Counted from the first letter of the stretch, positions 40,836 through 49,927 are shown. The stretch is 64,000 nucleotides of DNA from CBDDDW01 sp965226805 (GCA_965226805.1 CBDDDW010000022.1:47693-111692); one strand, 5' to 3'. Translations and numbers: made by a program. Notes: generated by a model not told the origin, from the letters alone.

Positions 40836-42098
40836 CTACCTCACCTGGGCGCCCCCCTGGAACACAGCCAGGACGTCGCGGATGGCCTTGATGTCCTCGG
40901 CGGCATTGCCCTCTACCACCAACAGGTCTGCTTCTTTGCCTGTCTCCAACGTCCCGACAATATCCGAAACGGAAATAGCTTCCGCTCCTCCCCTGGTGGC
41001 CGCGCGGATGGCCCTCATAGGGGTGAAACCCACGTCCGTCAGACACTCCAGCTCGTATCCAAATTTGCCGAAGGGGTACCACCCGAACCCGGCATCGGTG
41101 CCGGGGATCAGCGTCACGCCCATGTCGTTAAGCAGTCTTGTGTGCTCGAACTGCATCTCGGAGTTTCGCAGGTCCGTCTCCAGCTCCCCTCTGAGGTCCT
41201 CAGAGATATCGGCGGGGCTGCGACCCACCCACTCCGGACGCTCCAGGAGGGTCCATGCCCTGGAGCGGGCGACCTGAAGGGTGGAATTTATCACCGCCCC
41301 CTGCCTGGCGATTCGCTCGGCGACGTCGTGTCGAAAGTTGAAGGAGCCGTCCGGTTCCAGGAACCAGACATGGATGATCATGTCCACTCCGGCGTCCAGG
41401 CAGTTTATTATCCCGGCGGTGTTGCGGCAATGGGCGCCTACCGGCAAGCCAAAGTTGTGGGCTTCGTCGCATATGGCGCGGAGCTCTTCGACAGTGTAGG
41501 AAGGACGCAGCACAAAGCTGCTGCTGGTACTGCCTCCAGTAGCGGGGACCTTTATCCAGTCGGCGCCCTTCTTGACCAGCCGGCGGACGGCGGCTCGCAC
41601 CGCGTCTACGCCGTCGGCCTCGGCGCCCATCTGCCACATATGTCCCCCGGTGATCGTGATGGGGTTTCCGCAGAGCACAAGGCGCGGGCCTCTTGCCAAC
41701 CCCTGGCGAATCCCTTCCCGCATGGAAAATGTGGTGTCGTGCTTGGCGCCGGTCTCGCGGGCGGTGGTCACTCCCGACTCCAGGTGAGTGCGGGCGCCCA
41801 CGAGGGAGCGCATGAGAAGAATGTCGTCCGGCATGCTCATCACGTCATCCGTGTGGACGCCGTCTCCCATGTAATTGAAGTGGCAATGAATGTCTATCAG
41901 GCCGGGGAGGAGGGTGCCGGTGGGGTAGTCGTACTCCTGTACCGAAGCCTCCTCCGGCGCCGCAACCTCGTCGGCTCTTCCCACCTGAATGATGCGGGAC
42001 CCTTCCACAAGCACGGCCCCTTTCTCGATCGGGTGCTCCGCCACGCTGTCGATGACTCGGGCCGCCTTGATCAGCTTGAACTCGGGTTGGAGGTCCAT
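40836..42098 (-). CDS. Metal-dependent amidohydrolase, paralogue 2
   Basis: 420 aa. The layout equals paralogue 1: 'LLPGLIDIHCHFNYMGDG', 'TTARETGAKHDTTFSMREGIRQGLARGPRLVLCG', 'ADWIKVPATGGSTSS', 'LPVGAHCRNTAGIINCLDAGVDMIIHVWFL', 'LIPGTDAGFGWYPFGKFGYELE' (each given in part) and 'GTLETGKEADLLVVEGNAAEDIKAI'. All metal ligands are conserved. It is probably a diverged copy acting on a related substrate. It starts the minus-strand catabolic cluster of two amidohydrolases and an amidase. Confidence 0.87.
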   Translation of the reverse strand: MDLQPEFKLIKAARVIDSVAEHPIEKGAVLVEGSRIIQVGRADEVAAPEEASVQEYDYPTGTLLPGLIDIHCHFNYMGDGVHTDDVMSMPDDILLMRSLVGARTHLESGVTTARETGAKHDTTFSMREGIRQGLARGPRLVLCGNPITITGGHMWQMGAEADGVDAVRAAVRRLVKKGADWIKVPATGGSTSSSFVLRPSYTVEELRAICDEAHNFGLPVGAHCRNTAGIINCLDAGVDMIIHVWFLEPDGSFNFRHDVAERIARQGAVINSTLQVARSRAWTLLERPEWVGRSPADISEDLRGELETDLRNSEMQFEHTRLLNDMGVTLIPGTDAGFGWYPFGKFGYELECLTDVGFTPMRAIRAATRGGAEAISVSDIVGTLETGKEADLLVVEGNAAEDIKAIRDVLAVFQGGAQVR

Positions 42099-42398
42099 TG
42101 TTTTCTCCCTTCCGTACGCGTGGTAGCTCCCTCGCCTGGGTGATAGCGTCTGTGCTCACCACCGGAGTCCGGGGCCGACGATAAATTCCATGCAAGTGTA
42201 CCTCAGGCAGGTCGGGGACGCTATCTATGTAGTCGGACCCTTGGCAGCCTTGAACTCGCATATACTTCATGACAGCACCGCCGTACCACAGCCTCTGGTT
42301 TGCAGCGTTACTTGCGACGAGTTCGAGACTCACCCGCGGAGCCAGCTAGCTTGTCATGCGAACGGGGATTAGGCATACTGTGTAGCGAAAGTAGGGAC
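42099..42398. other. Intergenic region between divergent genes
   Basis: 300 bases between the minus-strand amidohydrolase and the plus-strand acetyltransferase gene. No gene, RNA or clear promoter can be supported. Confidence 0.3.
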
Positions 42399-42824
42399 AT
42401 GACCGGATTAGAGATTCGTAGCTACCAGGAATCTGACCAAGACGCCGTGGTGGCGCTGTGGCGAGACTGTGGTCTGGTCGTGCCCTAGAACGACCCCGTT
42501 AAGGATATCAATCGCAAGTTACGCATCCAACGAGACATGTTCCTGGTCGGGTTGTTGGGCACTCGACTGATAGCTGCGGTCATTGCTGGGTACGAAGGCC
42601 ATCGCGGATGGATCAATTATCTGGCGGTTGCCCAGGACAGCCGGGGCAATGGTTTCGGACGTCGCCTGATGGAGGAGGCAGAGGCGCGCTTGAGAGCACT
42701 GGGCTGTCCCAAAATTAACCTGCAAGTTAGAAGTTCCAACGCTGATGTGATTGAGTTCTACAGGAGAATCGGGTATTCGGTGGATGATGTCGTCAGCATG
42801 GGCAAGCGTCTTGAGGAAGACTGA
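42399..42824 (+). pseudogene. YpeA-like GNAT acetyltransferase with in-frame amber codon
   Basis: The frame from ATG 42399 reads MTGLEIRSYQESDQDAVV, then ALWRDCGLVVP, TAG (42486-42488), NDPVKDINRKL... and continues unbroken to TGA 42822. YpeA-type GNAT proteins have P-W-N-D-P here, so TGG has become TAG. The rest is intact, including the acetyl-CoA loop 'QDSRGNGFGRRLMEEAE' and 'YRRIGYSVDDVVSMGKRL'. Either a recent nonsense mutation, a sequencing error, or amber suppression. Without readthrough no active enzyme is made; internal ATG 42537 would miss the first part of the fold. Confidence 0.8.
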
Positions 42825-42984
42825 TGTCGCACTCTGAGCTAGGTCGTGCCGTGGCGCTCAAGGATTGGGCGACCTCCACTTTTGCCGCGCCACGCCGTTC
42901 TGCCCAGCCCAGCGACGAATCGTGGAAGTCACGAGAGTTCCCGATTGCCCAGAGACTCTCACAAAAAGGCACCAGGAGGATTTG

Positions 42985-43947
42985 ATGGCCCTGTTCTTGA
43001 CTGAGAGGGAGGTGATCGAGCTGCTGCCCATGGCGGAGTGCGTCGACGTGTTGGAGAAGGCCTTTGCCTATGCCGGAGAGGGGCTCAGTGAAAACAGGCC
43101 CCGGAACAGGATACGCCTGCCCAATGGGTTCCTCCATTTCATGGCCGCCGCGTGCATAGGCCCGAGCATATCTGCGTTCGGGTACAAGGCCTACAGCACC
43201 TTCCCCGGTGGAGGCAAGTTTCTGGTGATGCTCCACGACGCCGAGACCGGGGAGCTGCTCTCGGTCATGGAGGCAAGCGCCCTGGGCCAGATCCGGACCG
43301 GCGCCGCATCTGGGCTGGCCACCCGGCACATGGCCGGACCGGGAGCGTCTGTCGTTGGAATCATCGGGACGGGCTATCAGGCCCGCTCTCAGCTGGAGGC
43401 CGTGTGCGCCGTCCGGGAGGTTCGTGAGGTGAGGGTGTACAGCCGGACCCCGGAGAAACGGGAAGCCTATGCCGCCACGACGGGGGAGAAGCTGGGGGTC
43501 GAAGTAGTGCCCGTGGAAAGCGCCGAGGAGTGCGTGCGTGGCGCGGATATAGTCGTGACGATCACCAACGCTCGGGAGCCCGTGCTAAAGGGGGAGTGGC
43601 TGGAGGAGGGCGTCCACGTCAATGCCGCCGGCAGCAACCACTGGATGCGCCGGGAGCTGGACCACGTGGCTGTGGGTCGGGCCGGCCTGATCGTCGTAGA
43701 CGACCTGGAGCAGGCCAAGTTGGAGTGCGGTGACCTGATCTGGCCCCTGGAACGGGGCGCCTTTAGATGGAGCATGGCCTACGAGCTCAAGGACGTGGTG
43801 GTGCCGGGCAGGATATCGGGGAGGCCCACCGAAGGCGCCATAACCCTGTTCGAGTCTCAGGGCGTGGCACTGGAGGACGTGGCCGCCGCCATGCATGTGT
43901 ACACGAAGGCGAGGGAACGGGGGATGGGACAGGAGCTGCCTTTCTGA
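42985..43947 (+). CDS. Ornithine cyclodeaminase/mu-crystallin family protein
   Basis: 320 aa from ATG 42985, preceded by AGGAGGA. Typical motifs: 'LTEREVIELLPMAECVDVLEKAF', 'GYKAYSTFPGGGKFLVML', 'LGQIRTGAASGLATRHMA', Rossmann loop 'VVGIIGTGYQARSQLEAV', 'GADIVVTITNAREPVLKGEWL', and 'HVNAAGSNHWMRRELDH'. Members oxidise or reduce amino acids with NAD(P), including ornithine cyclodeaminase, alanine dehydrogenase and ketimine reductases. The exact substrate is open. The reading frame extends further upstream, but the start at 42985 has the ribosome binding site and the family N-terminus. Confidence 0.88.
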   Translation: MALFLTEREVIELLPMAECVDVLEKAFAYAGEGLSENRPRNRIRLPNGFLHFMAAACIGPSISAFGYKAYSTFPGGGKFLVMLHDAETGELLSVMEASALGQIRTGAASGLATRHMAGPGASVVGIIGTGYQARSQLEAVCAVREVREVRVYSRTPEKREAYAATTGEKLGVEVVPVESAEECVRGADIVVTITNAREPVLKGEWLEEGVHVNAAGSNHWMRRELDHVAVGRAGLIVVDDLEQAKLECGDLIWPLERGAFRWSMAYELKDVVVPGRISGRPTEGAITLFESQGVALEDVAAAMHVYTKARERGMGQELPF

Positions 43948-43974
43948 GATACTGCCTTAGTTCGATCTTCCCAT

Positions 43975-44090
43975 GGTTCGACAAGCTCACCATGAGCGGC
44001 CTGGCTCTCCAAGTCCACCATGAGCGGTAGTTCGGCTCACCATGAGCGGCCTGGTTCCCGCTCGTCCTGAGCTTGTCGAAGGGCCTCTGC
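43975..44090. repeat. Cluster of CACCATGAGCGG / TTCGACAAGCTCA repeats
   Basis: TTCGACAAGCTCACCATGAGCGGCC at its start (described in part), then two further CACCATGAGCGG units, then the inverted form CCTGAGCTTGTCGAAGGG near the end. The same core TTCGACAAGCTCA occurs at ~52726 and ~52855. Dispersed intergenic repeat, probably REP-like. Confidence 0.6.
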
Positions 44091-44236
44091 CGTCCAATCG
44101 CGTGCGAACCGACGCGCACAGGAGGAGCCTTGCGTGGCGAGGTTGTGCCGGGTTGCGGCGGAACCTATAATGGGGCTGCCTAGCACAGCTTGCACGATGA
44201 CAGACTGAAAGCACTGGCGTTACGGGAGGTGCCTGA

Positions 44237-45925
44237 ATGGTGGTCACCAACAGAAAGGGGCTGAAGCACAGGAGCGCCACGATCACGGAGGGCCCCGACC
44301 GCGCCGCCGCGCGATCATATTTCTACGCCATGGGGCTGACCCGGGAAGACATCGACAAGCCGTTCATTGGGATTGCCAACCTGACCAGCGACATAACCCC
44401 CTGCAACGTCAACCTGGCCAGGCTGGCCCCGAGGGTCAGAGAAGGTGTCAAAGCATCGGGTGGCACGCCCTTCGAGTTCGGGACCATCACGGTCAGCGAC
44501 GGCATCTCCATGGGCACCGAGGGAATGAAAGCGTCCCTTGTCAGCCGGGAGGTCATCGCCGACTCCATCGAGGTGGTGGCCTTGGGCCAGCGCTTCGACG
44601 GCCTGGTTACGCTGGCTGGTTGCGATAAGAACCTGCCCGGTACCTTGATGGCAGCCACCAGGTTGAACATCCCCACAGTTTTCATATACGGGGGTACGAT
44701 TCAGGCAGGCAGATTTCAGCAGAGGGACGTAAATGTCCAGGATGTCTTCGAGGGGATAGGCGCGTATTCCAAGGGGGGAATGACCCTTGAGGAGCTTACA
44801 GAGCTGGAGAGCTCCGCCTGTCCCGGCGCGGGGTCCTGCGCGGGCATGTTCACCGCCAACACCATGTCGGCGGCCGCCGAGGCGCTGGGAATGTGCCTCC
44901 CGGGTGCCGCCTCGATTCCCGCGGTGGACGACAGAATCCTCGACACGTCCCGCCGGGCAGGAGAAGCGGTGCTTCACCTGCTGGAGCAGGGCATCAAGCC
45001 TCGGGACATCCTGACCCGGGAAGCCTTCGAGAACGCCATCACGGTGGTGGCCGCCATGGGTGGCTCCACCAATGCCGCGCTCCACCTGCCCGCCATCGCC
45101 CATGAGGCTGAGGTCTCCTTGAGCCTGGACGACTTCGACCGTCTCAGCAGCCGCACGCCGTATATATGCGACATGAAGCCCGCAGGTAGGTACGTCATGG
45201 CGGACCTGGACCGGGTGGGAGGCGTGCCACTGGTGATGAAGCGCCTTCTGGCTGCGGGACTACTCCACGGCGACGTCATGACGGTAACAGGCAAAACCCT
45301 CAGAGAGAACCTGGACGGCTTTGATGCCTCCGACGACGAGACAGTGGTCCACAAAGTGGAGTCTCCACTGGCGCCCACCGGAGGTCTGGTGATCCTGAAG
45401 GGTAATCTGTCCCCCGAGGGAGCGGTGGTGAAGGTCTCGGCCAGCCAGGGCCACGTCCAGCACAGTGGCCCGGCGCGTATCTTCGACCGCGAGGAGGACG
45501 CCTTCCAGGCCATCCAGGCGCAACGTATCGTGGCAGGTGACGTGGTTGTCATCAGGTATGAGGGACCCAAGGGCGGCCCCGGCATGCGTGAGATGCTGGG
45601 GGTAACGGCAGCCCTTGTGGGGCAGGGGCTGGGAGAAGATGTGGCCCTGATCACCGACGGCCGCTTCTCCGGCGCCACACGGGGACTGATGGCAGGCCAT
45701 CTGGCCCCGGAGGCGGCGGTGGGTGGCCCCATCGCGCTTATAAAGGACGGCGAAATAATAACCCTGGACATCCCTGGCCGGAAGCTGCAGGTGGAGGTCT
45801 CCCAGGAAGAGTTGGACGACCGGCGCCGCGCATGGGAGCCCCCACCCCCCACCTACACCACAGGCGCGATGGCGAAATACGCCAAGCTGGTGTCGTCGGC
45901 GTCGGAAGGCGCGGTGACGGGGTAG
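44237..45925 (+). CDS. ilvD: Dihydroxy-acid dehydratase
   Basis: 562 aa, the family's standard length. It dehydrates 2,3-dihydroxy-isovalerate and -methylvalerate in valine, isoleucine and pantothenate synthesis, using an Fe-S cluster. Cluster cysteines appear in 'NLTSDITPCNVNL', 'TLAGCDKNLPGTLMA' and 'SSACPGAGSCAGMFTANTMSA'. 'FEFGTITVSDGISMGTEGMKASLVSREVIADS' (in part) and the C-terminal 'ITDGRFSGATRGLMAGHLAPEA' are diagnostic. No other ilv genes are adjacent. It stands alone with a 289-bp repeat-rich upstream region. Confidence 0.95.
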   Translation: MVVTNRKGLKHRSATITEGPDRAAARSYFYAMGLTREDIDKPFIGIANLTSDITPCNVNLARLAPRVREGVKASGGTPFEFGTITVSDGISMGTEGMKASLVSREVIADSIEVVALGQRFDGLVTLAGCDKNLPGTLMAATRLNIPTVFIYGGTIQAGRFQQRDVNVQDVFEGIGAYSKGGMTLEELTELESSACPGAGSCAGMFTANTMSAAAEALGMCLPGAASIPAVDDRILDTSRRAGEAVLHLLEQGIKPRDILTREAFENAITVVAAMGGSTNAALHLPAIAHEAEVSLSLDDFDRLSSRTPYICDMKPAGRYVMADLDRVGGVPLVMKRLLAAGLLHGDVMTVTGKTLRENLDGFDASDDETVVHKVESPLAPTGGLVILKGNLSPEGAVVKVSASQGHVQHSGPARIFDREEDAFQAIQAQRIVAGDVVVIRYEGPKGGPGMREMLGVTAALVGQGLGEDVALITDGRFSGATRGLMAGHLAPEAAVGGPIALIKDGEIITLDIPGRKLQVEVSQEELDDRRRAWEPPPPTYTTGAMAKYAKLVSSASEGAVTG

Positions 45926-45966
45926 ACAGCAATGTTCGTATTTCGTGGAGGTGCACGGTAGCGGTG

Positions 45967-45994
45967 GTAGGGGCGAGGCATGCCTCGCCCCTAC
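45967..45994. repeat. 28-bp perfect palindrome
   Basis: GTAGGGGCGAGGCA followed directly by its reverse complement TGCCTCGCCCCTAC, between ilvD and tldD. Could fold as a hairpin in RNA of either strand. No T-run, so not a typical terminator; looks like a dispersed REP-type unit. Confidence 0.6.
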
Positions 45995-46031
45995 GGCATA
46001 ACTGGCCAGCCTGACTTTAACGGAGGAACAA

Positions 46032-47600
46032 ATGCCTCAACGCGTCGAGGTGGAACTGCTCGACCGAATTCGGCCCCAGGTCAATAGCCTGGTCAACGAG
46101 GACGCCAGGCGGCTTCCGGGCCTGCGCTTCTGTGACGTACGGGTCCAACTCAAGGAGGAGAAGGGGGCCATGGCCGAAAACGGCAACGAGAAGGCCAGCG
46201 CCGAGGACTACGTCTTCGATTTCGGCGTGCGGGTGCTGGCGGGGGATAACGCGACGGCGCCGGGATATTTCGGCAAGATCCTGGGCTCCACCGACACGGA
46301 CCGCATCCGGGAAGTGCTCCTGGATGGGATCGTACAGGCCCACCAGCGGGCAATGGCCAACGCCCGGATGAAGAGAGCCGCCCGGCGACGCTTCGGGGTC
46401 CTGGGCGAGAGCCTCTACGACACGACGCTGGCCTCCGTGAGTGTGGTCCAGGACACCGTCCCGGCCACCTTCCGCACCGACCCGAGGCAAGTGCCTCTGG
46501 AGGATACGGTGAGGATGGCTGTCGACGCCTGCCGGGCGGCCCAAGGGGTGAGCAAGCAGATAGCGTACGCCGCTGCGTCGGCCAGCACCTTCCTGATGCG
46601 GGAGCTGTACTGCAGCTCAGAGGGCGCCGATATAGACCAGAGTTTCGCCCAGACCGAGGGCTTCGTCATTGTCATTTGTAACAGCGACCACGGCAACCTG
46701 GAGATCTACGACTTCACAGGCCACCAGCGGGGCTGGGAGATCCTGACAGAGGGGTACGACAACGGGACCATCGTCCTGCCGGATTTCGTTTCCTTCTGCA
46801 AGACTCTCGCCACCGACGGCGTGGAGGTGGCGAACTCACCGCCGCTGCGTCCCCCGGAAAAGGACGTGGTCGTGGTAACCGACCCCCACTTCAACACCCT
46901 GCTGGTTCATGAGGTTGTGGGCCATCCTTCGGAGCTGGACCGGGCCCTGAAGTACGAGACCTCTTATGCCGGGCGGAGCTGGTTCCTGAAGGACATGAAG
47001 GACAACCAGATGGGGAAGCAAATAGCCTCGCCGCTGGTCAACGCCTACTCCGACCCGACGATAGAGGGGTTCGGTTCCTTTAAGTACGACCACGACGGCA
47101 CTCCCGCCAGAAGGGCGTACCATATTCGCGACGGCAACTTCGAGGAGTTCTTGAACAACCGCCAGACGGCGGCCGTGCTGGGCGTCGAGCCCAATGGCTC
47201 CTCCAGGGCCACCGAGGCCAGCCTGATTCCCCTGATAAGGATGACCAACACCGTCTTCGCGCCTGGGGACCGGGACCCCCAGGAGATTATTCGCGAGGTG
47301 GATGATGGCTATTATGTGTCAGGACACCGCATCCCATCCGTCTCCGAAGCCAGAGAGAACTTCCGGATTACGGCGGTAAAGGTGTACGAGATCAGGAACG
47401 GGCAGCTGGGGCAGCTCTACCGGGACGGCGGCCTGACCTCCGACTCTCGCGACTACTTCATGAGCATAGACGCCCTGGGCAACGACTTCTGCATGTACCC
47501 CATACCCAACTGCGGCAAGGGCCAGCCCATGCAGGCGAAGCGCATGAGCAACGGCGGCCCCACCATGAGGGGCATCGGCCGCCTGACCGGGCCGGGGTAG
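46032..47600 (+). CDS. tldD: TldD/PmbA-family metalloprotease, TldD-like
   Basis: 522 aa. The HExxxH zinc motif is in 'LLVHEVVGHPSELDRALKYE' (His293-Glu294...His298), followed by 'YAGRSWF' and 'TIEGFGSFKYDHDGTPARR', as in TldD. In the family TldD and the inactive partner TldE/PmbA form a barrel that degrades unfolded peptides and matures some RiPPs. The likely partner is the PmbA-like gene at 49928, with rmuC in between. A decayed second copy of this gene's C-terminus lies at 48837. Confidence 0.9.
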   Translation: MPQRVEVELLDRIRPQVNSLVNEDARRLPGLRFCDVRVQLKEEKGAMAENGNEKASAEDYVFDFGVRVLAGDNATAPGYFGKILGSTDTDRIREVLLDGIVQAHQRAMANARMKRAARRRFGVLGESLYDTTLASVSVVQDTVPATFRTDPRQVPLEDTVRMAVDACRAAQGVSKQIAYAAASASTFLMRELYCSSEGADIDQSFAQTEGFVIVICNSDHGNLEIYDFTGHQRGWEILTEGYDNGTIVLPDFVSFCKTLATDGVEVANSPPLRPPEKDVVVVTDPHFNTLLVHEVVGHPSELDRALKYETSYAGRSWFLKDMKDNQMGKQIASPLVNAYSDPTIEGFGSFKYDHDGTPARRAYHIRDGNFEEFLNNRQTAAVLGVEPNGSSRATEASLIPLIRMTNTVFAPGDRDPQEIIREVDDGYYVSGHRIPSVSEARENFRITAVKVYEIRNGQLGQLYRDGGLTSDSRDYFMSIDALGNDFCMYPIPNCGKGQPMQAKRMSNGGPTMRGIGRLTGPG

Positions 47601-47729
47601 GATGGGGACCGCTTGATTGTCATGCCAAAGCGAAGCGAAGAATCTGAGCCCCGTAGCAAAGCCGCGCAGGTGTGAAGGCTACAGGCCCGCCTCGACAGCC
47701 TGATCGTTTGAGTGCAGAGTGGGGAGGAC

Positions 47730-48677
47730 ATGGTCGAGCAGATCCTGCTCATAGTCCTGATCGTCCTGGTGCTGATCGTGCTCCTGGTGGTGCTTTTGCG
47801 TAGGAGGATCGAGACCACCGATATAGAGCCGGCTTTGTCCCGAATGTGGAACCGGTCGGGCATTGCAGAGAAAGTGGGAGAGCTGACCACCCGGGCCAGA
47901 GATATTCAGGAGGCCCACAAGTCCATAGAGCAGATGCTCCGAGTCCCCAAGGAGAGGGCATCGTTTGGCGAAATCTCCCTGGAGACGATCCTCTCAGACC
48001 AGCTCCCCCCCGAGATGTTCGACATGCGGGCCCGAGTCTTCGACGGGAAGGTACCGGACGCCCATATCAGGTCGACGGTGGGTCTGATCTGTATAGACTC
48101 AAAGTTCCCTCTGGATAACTACATGGAGATGATCCAGGCTCAAGACGTTACAGCTAAAGACGCCCTGAAACGCCGGTTCATCAAGGATGTCCAGGGCCAC
48201 ATGGAGAAGATCCGTGACGATTACGTCCGGCCGGACAGGGGCTCCGCGGACTTCGCATTCGCCTACATACCATCTGAGGCGGTCTATTACTTTCTTGTCA
48301 TCGAGGCTTACGCGATGCTCCGGGAGTTCACCAAGAGTGGAGTGCAGGTAGTGTCTCCACTGACCCTGTCCCACAAGGTGGAGCTTGTCAAAGCCGGCGT
48401 TTACGCCCACAAGCTTTCGCAGCAGGCGGAGAAGGTAAGGAGTGACATCCTGAATCTGTCGCGCCATTTCGACCAGATCGACGAGATGTGGAGGGTGTTT
48501 TACCAGACGCATCTCCGAAGCGCGGGCAACAAGACCGATGAGCTGGACCAGGCCTATAGTCGGGTCCGGCAGGAATTTCATAGGATTTCCAGCATGTCCT
48601 CAGACCAGCAGGAGGAAATTTCGAGAGGGCGTGTCATTGACGACCAGGATGCGCCCATGACACCGAGGGACGGATGA
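47730..48677 (+). CDS. rmuC: RmuC-like protein
   Basis: 315 aa from ATG 47730, directly after GGGGAGG. One N-terminal membrane helix (residues 3-24, pure I/L/V), then a coiled-coil stretch and the RmuC domain: 'GEISLETILSDQLPPEMFDMR', 'GLICIDSKFPLDNYMEMI', 'FAYIPSEAVYYFLV', 'VQVVSPLTLSHKVELVKAG'. The P-D-x-x-x..D-S-K-F-P core resembles a restriction-endonuclease-like nuclease fold. RmuC limits inversions at short inverted repeats and acts in phage defence in some bacteria. It is wedged between tldD and the pmbA copies. Confidence 0.8.
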   Translation: MVEQILLIVLIVLVLIVLLVVLLRRRIETTDIEPALSRMWNRSGIAEKVGELTTRARDIQEAHKSIEQMLRVPKERASFGEISLETILSDQLPPEMFDMRARVFDGKVPDAHIRSTVGLICIDSKFPLDNYMEMIQAQDVTAKDALKRRFIKDVQGHMEKIRDDYVRPDRGSADFAFAYIPSEAVYYFLVIEAYAMLREFTKSGVQVVSPLTLSHKVELVKAGVYAHKLSQQAEKVRSDILNLSRHFDQIDEMWRVFYQTHLRSAGNKTDELDQAYSRVRQEFHRISSMSSDQQEEISRGRVIDDQDAPMTPRDG

Positions 48678-48678
48678 T

Positions 48679-49033
48679 ATGCCGTTTTGACACCGCTGAG
48701 CCAGCTGAAGCGCTCTGTACGGGACGCCTTGGCCTACCTCAAGACCCAGCCGGACATCACTGAAGGGGAGGTCTTCGCGTCGGCCAACGGCAACCTCACC
48801 GTGCGGCTGAACTACACCTCCCGCATACCCAGCAACTGGGCAGCTGCACCGGGACGGTGGCCTCACCTCCCACTCACGGGGACTACTTCATGAGCATAGA
48901 CACAGTGAGTAGGGACTTCACAATGAACCCCATCCCGAACTGCGGCAAGGGCCAGCCCATGCAGGCGAAACGCATGAGCAACGGCGGCCTCACCATGAGG
49001 GGCATCGCAACGTTGACGGGGCCGGGGGGTTAG
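48679..49033 (+). pseudogene. Chimeric ghost: PmbA N-terminus joined to TldD C-terminus
   Basis: 48679-48836 matches the first ~52 codons of the pmbA gene at 49928 (SQLKR, then VRDALAYLKTQPDITEGEVF... up to RIPSN), with one extra T after codon 2 breaking the frame. From 48837 (TGGGCAGCTGCACCGGGACG) the sequence switches to the last ~65 codons of tldD (DYFMSID, PIPNCGKGQPMQAKRMSNGG, LTGPG) and ends in TAG at 49031-49033. So an extra pmbA-tldD tandem copy collapsed by one deletion. Not functional. Confidence 0.85.
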
Positions 49034-49095
49034 CTCAACGGGGACGTTCTTTTACGACACCGAAGTGGCAAACTATACCCAGGGAGGTGCCAGGA

Positions 49096-49315
49096 ATGGC
49101 CTATGCAGTCAAGTTTGACATCCCGGAGAGAGCCTTGGGTCGAACGGATATCGAGTTCAGGGTGTGGGAGGACGACTCCGCGCTGGGTACCCTTTTAATT
49201 AGCAAGGGCGCTGTGGTCTGGAGACCGAGTAATCAGCGATATGGCCTCAAGTTTGTCCTGGGCGAAGTTCGATGCTGCCATGCGGGAAAAGGGCAGGCGG
49301 GTAATACCGGGGTAA
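49096..49315 (+). pseudogene. Small conserved-type protein with single-base frameshift
   Basis: ATG 49096 follows a GGGAGG. The first part (MAYAVKFDIPERALGRTDIE, DDSALGTLLISKGAVVWRPS, YGLK) is a recognisable small-protein pattern ('VPERxLGRADVxF...LGTLxVSKGSLVWxP...YGxKxSWxKF'). At ~49250 an extra T (AAGTTTGTCC for AAGTTGTCC) shifts the frame; in the other frame it would continue SWAKFDAAMREKGRRVIPG and stop at 49313-49315. Function of the family unknown. It is either a real mutation or an error. Confidence 0.6.
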
Positions 49316-49436
49316 ATAACCAAGCGCATGAGCAGCGGGCCTCACCATGCGGAGCATCGCCCGCTTGATGGGGCTATGGTAGAGGACTCGGAACGCCACA
49401 TTACCAACTTGATTTGCGTGATGCACTGATTAAGTT

Positions 49437-49916
49437 GTGGCCGGCAGGAGAAGTGTGCCTGAACGATGGAATTGCCGCTTTGTTGATAGAGTTAAATCGG
49501 ACAACCGAATTGTACTAACACCTGAGTATGGGTCTATGTACATTACCGCAGATGGACGACCGGATAAGGTTCGCAAGTCTATCCCAACTAGTTGTGGGTC
49601 GATCAAAAGACAATCGAATGAGAGCAAAATTTTGATCGCAACGGCTTATGCGACCGCTTTGAACTTGCAAAAGTTGAGGGAGTCAAATGGGCTAGTAGTA
49701 CGAGAATCTAGTGGACGGACTCCATTTCCAGGGCTACAAACGGCGTTGATACAAACACGTGGAGAAGGCTTAACAATTAAAGGAACAACGGGGTGGCTAG
49801 TTTATATTTCTTCTGATGAACAATTTTATGCTGTTAAAGGAGGGTATAAAGCGAATAAGCTGTCTGAAGAACAGTCTAGTCTTGTCCGCTCTTGTATAGC
49901 CGAGATACCCCATTAG
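49437..49916 (+). CDS. AT-rich hypothetical protein
   Basis: 159 aa, no family recognised. Possible start GTG 49437, no clear ribosome binding site; internal ATG candidates are at 49536 and 49617. It is basic in the middle ('SIKRQSNESKILIATAYATALNL') and ends with two beta-like stretches ('GEGLTIKGTTGWLVYISSDEQFYAVKGG'). The base composition is far lower in GC than its neighbours (18 of 60 bases G/C in 49801-49860). It sits exactly between the tldD/pmbA ghost and intact pmbA, 11 bases before the latter's ATG, and so was probably inserted there by transfer. Confidence 0.45.
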   Translation: MAGRRSVPERWNCRFVDRVKSDNRIVLTPEYGSMYITADGRPDKVRKSIPTSCGSIKRQSNESKILIATAYATALNLQKLRESNGLVVRESSGRTPFPGLQTALIQTRGEGLTIKGTTGWLVYISSDEQFYAVKGGYKANKLSEEQSSLVRSCIAEIPH

Positions 49917-49927
49917 GAGACACTAAC

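Noticed and set aside
41142..42143. Plus-strand 333-aa frame opposite amidohydrolase paralogue 2
   Set aside because: Antisense of a gene with all family metal ligands; no recognisable motif.
47730..48677. rmuC considered as part of a defence island
   Set aside because: No restriction, CRISPR or abortive-infection gene is adjacent; neighbours are tldD and pmbA.
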